Source: Fen-1273 sp963748405 (GTDB taxonomy: Bacteria > Bacteroidota > Ignavibacteria > UBA10030 > UBA6906). From it: a DNA stretch of 64,000 nucleotides. The DNA lies in the NCBI GenBank assembly GCA_963748405.1, contig CAVVIT010000002.1:124001-188000 (forward strand), in the 5' to 3' direction. The position numbers and the translations under genes were made by a program. The notes under the pieces were generated by a model that worked only from the letters and a program-made list of their open reading frames with translations, did no database searches and was not told where the DNA came from. This document shows, piece after piece, positions 60,009-64,000 of this stretch. The stretch's first letter is position 1, and the number at the start of each line of letters is the position of its first letter.

Positions 60009-60527
60009 TCACCAGCCGGACACCGTTTCAAGCAGCACGTCTTCGGCAATTTTTTTCATCGCTTCCTGAAGCCCGACCTGCCGCTGGGACAGGCCCCCTC
60101 CTGAATCGTAATCTCCCCAGTTGGAAAACGTCTTGTCCCAGACCTTCTTCCGGAGCTTCTTGTCCTGGAACGCAAACCGCGCCGAGACCGTCACGCGGCG
60201 GCGGGTCACCTGCTCTCCCTGCGACACGACCGCCGGCGCATCCGAGATCGAAAGGATGGCTCCTTCGAGAATCGAATCCGACGTATTCCTGTCGGCGACC
60301 TCAAGGCTGTTGTCCGCGGTGAACAGCTGGACGATTACGGTCGTGAAGTTTTCGCGCAATCCCGGCTCGCCGAATCCCGACTGGTCGTCGACAAGCGGAA
60401 TCGCCACCGTCTTCAGGTGCGCGGGAACGGACGCCCCGGTAAACGAATACGCGCACCCTGCGATCAGCCACGCAAGCGCGAAGGCCGTGGCGTGCAGGAC
60501 GAGATTCCGCAATGCATGCATCGTCAT
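60009..60527 (-). CDS. lptE: LptE-like LPS assembly lipoprotein
   Basis: A 172-residue lipoprotein with signal peptide and lipobox LIAGC (C25). The mature part begins AYSFTGASVPAHLKTVAIPLVDDQSGFGEPGLRENFT, as in the LptE family of Bacteroidetes/Chlorobi: the CxYSFxG start and the F-T-x-x-x-x-x-L-F pattern. LptE plugs the LptD barrel and delivers LPS to the outer leaflet. Its start overlaps the stop of the sigma-54 activator gene by 4 bases. Confidence 0.9.
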   Translation of the reverse strand: MTMHALRNLVLHATAFALAWLIAGCAYSFTGASVPAHLKTVAIPLVDDQSGFGEPGLRENFTTVIVQLFTADNSLEVADRNTSDSILEGAILSISDAPAVVSQGEQVTRRRVTVSARFAFQDKKLRKKVWDKTFSNWGDYDSGGGLSQRQVGLQEAMKKIAEDVLLETVSGW

Positions 60528-61678
60528 TCGAGCCCGTATTCTTTGATTTTCCGGTACAGCGTTCTCTCGCTGATGTTCAGTGTGCGTGCGGCCATTCTGC
60601 GGTTTCCCTTTGACCGGGCGAGGGCATCGGCGATCATGCGATGTTCCATCTCTTCGAGTGAAATCCCGGACTCGTCCGTCCCTCCGACGACGATCGTGCC
60701 GCTCCCGCTCCGTTTCGTGGCATCGAGGGCCTGCCGCTGCTCGTCAAGCATCGCCTTCAATTCCATGATGTTCCCCTTGAGCTCAAGCAGCGCCCGCAAA
60801 ATCAGCTCCCGTTCCGCCTGTTCGACGCTCTTCGAAACGTGCACAGGGAGATTCCGTTCGTCGGGCGGCATCACGGTGTTCGCCCTGAGGTACTTCCTGA
60901 CGTCTTCGGCTTCAAGGAATTTTCCCTTTTCAAGGACGATCATGCTTTCGACGGCATTCCGCAGTTCCCTGACGTTGCCCGGCCAGCCGTACGCGCGCAA
61001 CACATCCATTGCCGCGTCCGTAATACCCTTGAATGGTATTCCGTTTTTTCTTGCCACTTCTTCGGCAAACACGCGGAAGAGGAACGGGATGTCTTCCGGC
61101 CGCTCGCGCAGGGGAGGCACAACGATGTTGAACGAGCGCAACCGGTAGAACAGGTCGGCCCGGAACATCCCCTGCCTCATGGCCAATTCAAGGTCCCTGT
61201 TTGTCGCCGCGATCACGCGGACGTTCACATGCCGGGGAACGGAGGAGCCGACGCGGAGAAACTCGCCGTTTTCCAGCACCCGGAGAAATTTCACCTGGGA
61301 GGAGAGAGGGAGCTCCCCGATTTCGTCGAGGAACAGCGTTCCGCCGTCCGCGAGTTCGAAATAGCCTTTTCGCTGGTCCGACGCGCCGGTGAACGACCCG
61401 CGTTCGTGGCCGAACAGCTCGCTCTCAATGATCCCCTCCGGTATCGCCCCGCTGTTCACCGTGATCATCGGCCGGCTGTTCCGCTTGCTGGACAGGTGGA
61501 TCGCCTTTGCAATCACTTCCTTCCCGACGCCGCTCTCCCCCGTGATGAGCACCGTGATGTCCGTCGGGGCCACCTGCTCGACGATCTCCGCGATCTTCCT
61601 CATCTGCGGGGATTCCCCGACGATCCCGCTCACGGGGGCGTTTTCGCCCTGTTCCGATTTCACCGCCGCAGTCTGCAT
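60524..61678 (-). CDS. Sigma-54-dependent transcriptional activator without receiver domain
   Basis: A 384-residue AAA+ enhancer-binding protein. Only about 18 residues precede the AAA+ domain, so there is no receiver, GAF or PAS sensor. Walker A is GESGVGKE (47-54), the sigma-contact loop is GSFTGA (94-99) where GAFTGA is usual, and Walker B is GGTLFLDEIGE (112-122). A Fis-type helix-turn-helix ends the protein (MAARTLNISERTLYRKIKEYGLE pattern). It should activate sigma-54 promoters unless controlled in trans. It is wedged between a SPOR protein and lptE (overlaps on both sides), an odd place for a regulator. Confidence 0.92.
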   Translation of the reverse strand: MQTAAVKSEQGENAPVSGIVGESPQMRKIAEIVEQVAPTDITVLITGESGVGKEVIAKAIHLSSKRNSRPMITVNSGAIPEGIIESELFGHERGSFTGASDQRKGYFELADGGTLFLDEIGELPLSSQVKFLRVLENGEFLRVGSSVPRHVNVRVIAATNRDLELAMRQGMFRADLFYRLRSFNIVVPPLRERPEDIPFLFRVFAEEVARKNGIPFKGITDAAMDVLRAYGWPGNVRELRNAVESMIVLEKGKFLEAEDVRKYLRANTVMPPDERNLPVHVSKSVEQAERELILRALLELKGNIMELKAMLDEQRQALDATKRSGSGTIVVGGTDESGISLEEMEHRMIADALARSKGNRRMAARTLNISERTLYRKIKEYGLE

Positions 61679-62376
61679 CAGTTTGTGATGACGATCGAAT
61701 CGACGTGGAATTTTGCTTTGATCTCCGCCGCCTGTGCTTTCGCAGCTTCCGCGGTCGGATAGGACCCGACGAGAACGAGGAACAGGGCCCGGTTTTCCTT
61801 CACGCGGCTGATCATGCCGACCGTGTAGCCGAGTCCTTCGAAATACGACTTCTGCTTCTCCGCATTTGCCTGCGTCGTATAAGCGCCGACCTGCAGCGAG
61901 AAATGCGCCGCTGCCGACGTGTCTCCACCGGGACCGGCGGCGGCTGGGGCGGGCCCGTCCTCCGGCAACGCGACGGTGCTCACTTCATTGCCGAGCGCCG
62001 CGCGCTTCGAAGCGGGATAATTCTTTTTCAGCTGCGCCATCTTCATTTCGGCGGTCCGGTAAAGGCCGAGCGCATAATAGAACTGGTAAACCTTGAAGAG
62101 CGCTTCGGGCGCCCAGGTGCTTGAGGGAAAATTATCGACGATGCTCTGATAAATGCGGACAGCCTCGGCCCCCTCGCTCGTCGTCTGCGCCTGAAGGTAC
62201 AGGACCCCGGGATTATTCGGATACTTGCTCAGCAGTGACGGGATCTCCGCCTTCACCTGGTCGATCTGGCCGTCCTGGAGCATGGTGAGGTACCTGGTCA
62301 CATCCGCATCCGCGTTCTGGGCACGCAGACAGGGGGCGGCAAAAAGAAGGAGGAAGAGGACGCACGCCTGTTTCAT
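61678..62376 (-). CDS. Exported TPR/SPOR-domain protein
   Basis: A 232-residue secreted protein. A signal peptide (1-19, ending CLRAQ) is followed by helical repeats resembling TPRs (about 25-125: VTRYLTMLQDGQIDQVKAEI, AVRIYQSIVDNFP, YFYALGLYRTAEMKMAQLKK-like), an Ala/Pro/Gly linker, and a C-terminal SPOR domain (about 157-230: FSLQVGAYTTQANAEKQKSYFEGLGYTV). SPOR domains bind denuded peptidoglycan, so it likely works in the periplasm. It overlaps miaB and the regulator gene. Confidence 0.88.
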   Translation of the reverse strand: MKQACVLFLLLFAAPCLRAQNADADVTRYLTMLQDGQIDQVKAEIPSLLSKYPNNPGVLYLQAQTTSEGAEAVRIYQSIVDNFPSSTWAPEALFKVYQFYYALGLYRTAEMKMAQLKKNYPASKRAALGNEVSTVALPEDGPAPAAAGPGGDTSAAAHFSLQVGAYTTQANAEKQKSYFEGLGYTVGMISRVKENRALFLVLVGSYPTAEAAKAQAAEIKAKFHVDSIVITN

Positions 62377-63734
62377 GCTGCAGACTCCCGGAGAGATTGC
62401 GCGGCGGCGCGGACCACGTCACCCACCCGCACGCCGAACAACGTGGCCGAATTCGCCCGTTCGATCCTGACGTCCGCGAATTCGCCCGGCTGCTCATCGG
62501 TGTGCGGGAAGACGACGGTTCGGTTCGTGTCGCTGCGTCCCGTGTATTCGTGCGGCGATTTTCTGCTCGGCCCCTCGATGAGGATCCGCACGGTGGCGCC
62601 TATCAGGGCCCTGTTCTGCTCCAGTGAAATTGCGTGCTGAAGCTCGGTAATTTCCCACACGCGCCTCCCTTTCTCCTCCTCACTCACCGTCTCCGGCATT
62701 TCCCAGGCTCTTGTCTGCTCCCGGGGCGAATACTTGAACGTAAAGGCGCCGTCAAAGCGCATTTCCCGAATGAGGTCGACCGTCCGGCGGTGATCCTCCC
62801 CGGATTCCGAGGGAAATCCCGAGATCACGTCCGTGCTGAGCGCCGCGCCGGGGATCATCCTACGGATTTTGTGAATCAGGCTGCGGTAGTGATCGACGGT
62901 ATACGTTCTGTTCATCAACCCGAGAATCCGGTCAGATCCTGATTGCACGGGAAGGTGGATGTACTTGCATACATTCGGTTCCCCCGCGATAACCTCGATC
63001 AGGCGGTCGGACATATCCTGCGGATGCGACGTCGTGAACCGGATTCTCAGCGAACGATCGACGGAGGCAGCTTCCTTCATCAGGTCGGCAAAATCGTTGC
63101 TGCCGTCCCTGAACGAATTTACGTTCTGACCGAGAAGCGTGATTTCGCGAAAGCCGCGACGCGAAAGATTGCTCACCTCACGGACAATGCTTGCCAGTGA
63201 TCTGCTCCGTTCCCTTCCCCGGGTGAACGGGACGACGCAGAACGTGCAGAATTTGTCGCATCCTCTCATGACGGAAAGCCACGCACAGGCGCCGTCCGTG
63301 CGGACCGGCGTGATATCATCGTAATTCTCCACGCGGGAAAGCCGGACGGCGATTCCCCTTTCGCCTTCGAATGCCTTCTCCATCAGGCCGGGGAGTTTCC
63401 TGTATTCGTCCGGCCCGACAACGATGTCCACCAGGTCATCCTCGAGAAGGTTCGATCTCAGCCTTTCTGCCATGCATCCCAGGACTCCGACAAGTATCCC
63501 CGGGTTCTGACGTTTGTACGTGCTGAACAGGCCGAGACGGCCATAGATCCTCTGTTCGGCATTCTCCCGGATCGCACACGTGTTGACAAGAACAACGTCC
63601 GCCCGCGCAATGTCATCGGTGAGTGAATGCCCGTGTGCCGAGAGAATTCCGCCCACGACTTCGCTGTCGGCGACATTCATCTGGCAACCGTATGTCTCGA
63701 TATAGACCCTTCGGGGTGGGGCGGAAGTTGACAT
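62373..63734 (-). CDS. miaB: tRNA-2-methylthio-N6-dimethylallyladenosine synthase
   Basis: A 453-residue radical-SAM methylthiotransferase that modifies A37 of tRNAs reading UNN codons. N-terminal cluster cysteines C17, C53 and C87 bind the auxiliary 4Fe-4S; the radical-SAM motif is C159-x3-C163-x2-C166 (MRGCDKFCTFC). A C-terminal TRAM domain (about 380-445) follows. The N-terminus ETYGCQMN is typical of MiaB versus RimO. It is first in the miaB-SPOR-activator-lptE operon. Confidence 0.96.
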   Translation of the reverse strand: MSTSAPPRRVYIETYGCQMNVADSEVVGGILSAHGHSLTDDIARADVVLVNTCAIRENAEQRIYGRLGLFSTYKRQNPGILVGVLGCMAERLRSNLLEDDLVDIVVGPDEYRKLPGLMEKAFEGERGIAVRLSRVENYDDITPVRTDGACAWLSVMRGCDKFCTFCVVPFTRGRERSRSLASIVREVSNLSRRGFREITLLGQNVNSFRDGSNDFADLMKEAASVDRSLRIRFTTSHPQDMSDRLIEVIAGEPNVCKYIHLPVQSGSDRILGLMNRTYTVDHYRSLIHKIRRMIPGAALSTDVISGFPSESGEDHRRTVDLIREMRFDGAFTFKYSPREQTRAWEMPETVSEEEKGRRVWEITELQHAISLEQNRALIGATVRILIEGPSRKSPHEYTGRSDTNRTVVFPHTDEQPGEFADVRIERANSATLFGVRVGDVVRAAAQSLRESAA

Positions 63735-63758
63735 AATAAACCTGATCGGAGTGACATT

Positions 63759-63787
63759 AATCTATCCACAATCTGACATAAAATCAA
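63759..63787 (-). promoter_or_regulatory. Promoter of the miaB operon
   Basis: On the minus strand TTGATT (63787-63782) and TAGATT (63764-63759), spacer 17, about 25 bases before ATG 63734. Confidence 0.55.
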
Positions 63788-63822
63788 TCACATTTGTGGG
63801 GTTATTTGGTTAATTCTTTTTA

Positions 63823-63856
63823 ATTTTGACAGTTTTCGCGCTTTATCTGTCAAAAT
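63823..63856. repeat. Perfect 10-bp inverted repeat in AT-rich intergenic region
   Basis: ATTTTGACAG (63823-63832) and CTGTCAAAAT (63847-63856) with a 14-base spacer. The whole stretch 63740-63860 is markedly AT-rich for this genome. It could be an operator for the gene at the right edge; no protein can be named. Confidence 0.6.
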
Positions 63857-63892
63857 GGCAAGCCGCAAAACCTGCGACTCGATGTGGTCCCT

Positions 63893-63920
63893 TTGAATTC
63901 TGTCCCCTCTTCACTATCTT
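63893..63920 (+). promoter_or_regulatory. Predicted promoter for the gene at the right edge
   Basis: TTGAAT (63893-63898) and TATCTT (63915-63920), spacer 16, about 50 bases before ATG 63971. Confidence 0.4.
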
Positions 63921-63970
63921 AAGCCCTGCAATCCACCACATTATCTCTCATCTGAACCAGACCCAAAGCC

Positions 63971-64000
63971 ATGTTGCCATCCGAACTCATGAGCAGTATC
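63971..64000 (+). CDS. Possible start of a further gene (truncated by window end)
   Basis: ATG 63971 opens ten codons (MLPSELMSSI) to the window edge, with a second in-frame ATG at 63989. Only a promoter-like sequence upstream supports it; there is no clear Shine-Dalgarno site, and ten codons are too few to name a product. Confidence 0.3.
   Translation, partial: MLPSELMSSI

Noticed and set aside
1..64000. CRISPR arrays, insertion sequences, phage genes, tRNA or rRNA genes
   Set aside because: No regularly spaced repeats, transposase or integrase motifs, or tRNA cloverleaf were seen; intergenic gaps other than 6142-6626 are under about 300 bases.

Overview
The window is 64 kb of GC-rich, densely packed bacterial chromosome with no phage, plasmid, CRISPR, tRNA or rRNA signal. 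Several genes point to the Bacteroidota/Chlorobi (FCB) side of the tree. A secreted protein ends in a type IX secretion sorting domain (YPNPFNPS... near 50.2 kb). KdsB, LptE and heptosyltransferase-like genes show a Gram-negative, LPS-bearing envelope. SAM-II riboswitches are known mainly from Bacteroidetes and Proteobacteria. Inspected promoters, however, are classical TTGAxx-N16/17-TAxxxT, not the TAnnTTTG type of Bacteroides. A deep-branching, high-GC member such as an Ignavibacteria-like lineage is my inference; nothing here fixes the species.

Layout. 1-6.1 kb: molybdo-enzyme maturation (XdhC end, MocA), dCTP deaminase, an S9 peptidase, an RtcB RNA ligase followed by a macrodomain protein, and an esterase. 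6.2-11.6 kb: a methionine operon (metY, fused aspartokinase/homoserine dehydrogenase, metX) behind a 0.45-kb leader. I read the leader as three SAM-II aptamers and two intrinsic terminators. 11.6-26 kb: a decayed methylglyoxal synthase, malic enzyme, then housekeeping operons (M48 protease, PlsC, GatC, KdsB, DUF502, PyrG; beta-CASP nuclease, outer-membrane barrel, anti-sigma kinase; malate dehydrogenase). 26-31.6 kb: L21/L27, an ArsR-regulated Zn/Cd-type P-ATPase operon, PAP2 protein and RsmA.

31.8-48.4 kb is a surface-polysaccharide cluster: polyprenyl-phosphate glycosyltransferases, two GT9 proteins, a YfhO protein, GT2 and GT4 transferases, Gmd, two Wzx-type flippases and methyltransferases. 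Two of its genes carry a -1 frameshift at a homopolymer. The T9SS-secreted protein and two more methyltransferases follow (48.5-52.1 kb).

52.2-54.8 kb holds two adjacent bacterial microcompartment shell genes with their own promoter and no recognisable cargo enzymes, then YbbR and PdxJ. The remainder carries a bifunctional nuclease, EtfBA, S20, and a minus-strand operon miaB-SPOR-sigma54 activator-lptE, with a processive glycosyltransferase and a TPR protein downstream. The window ends in an AT-rich intergenic island before a new plus-strand gene.
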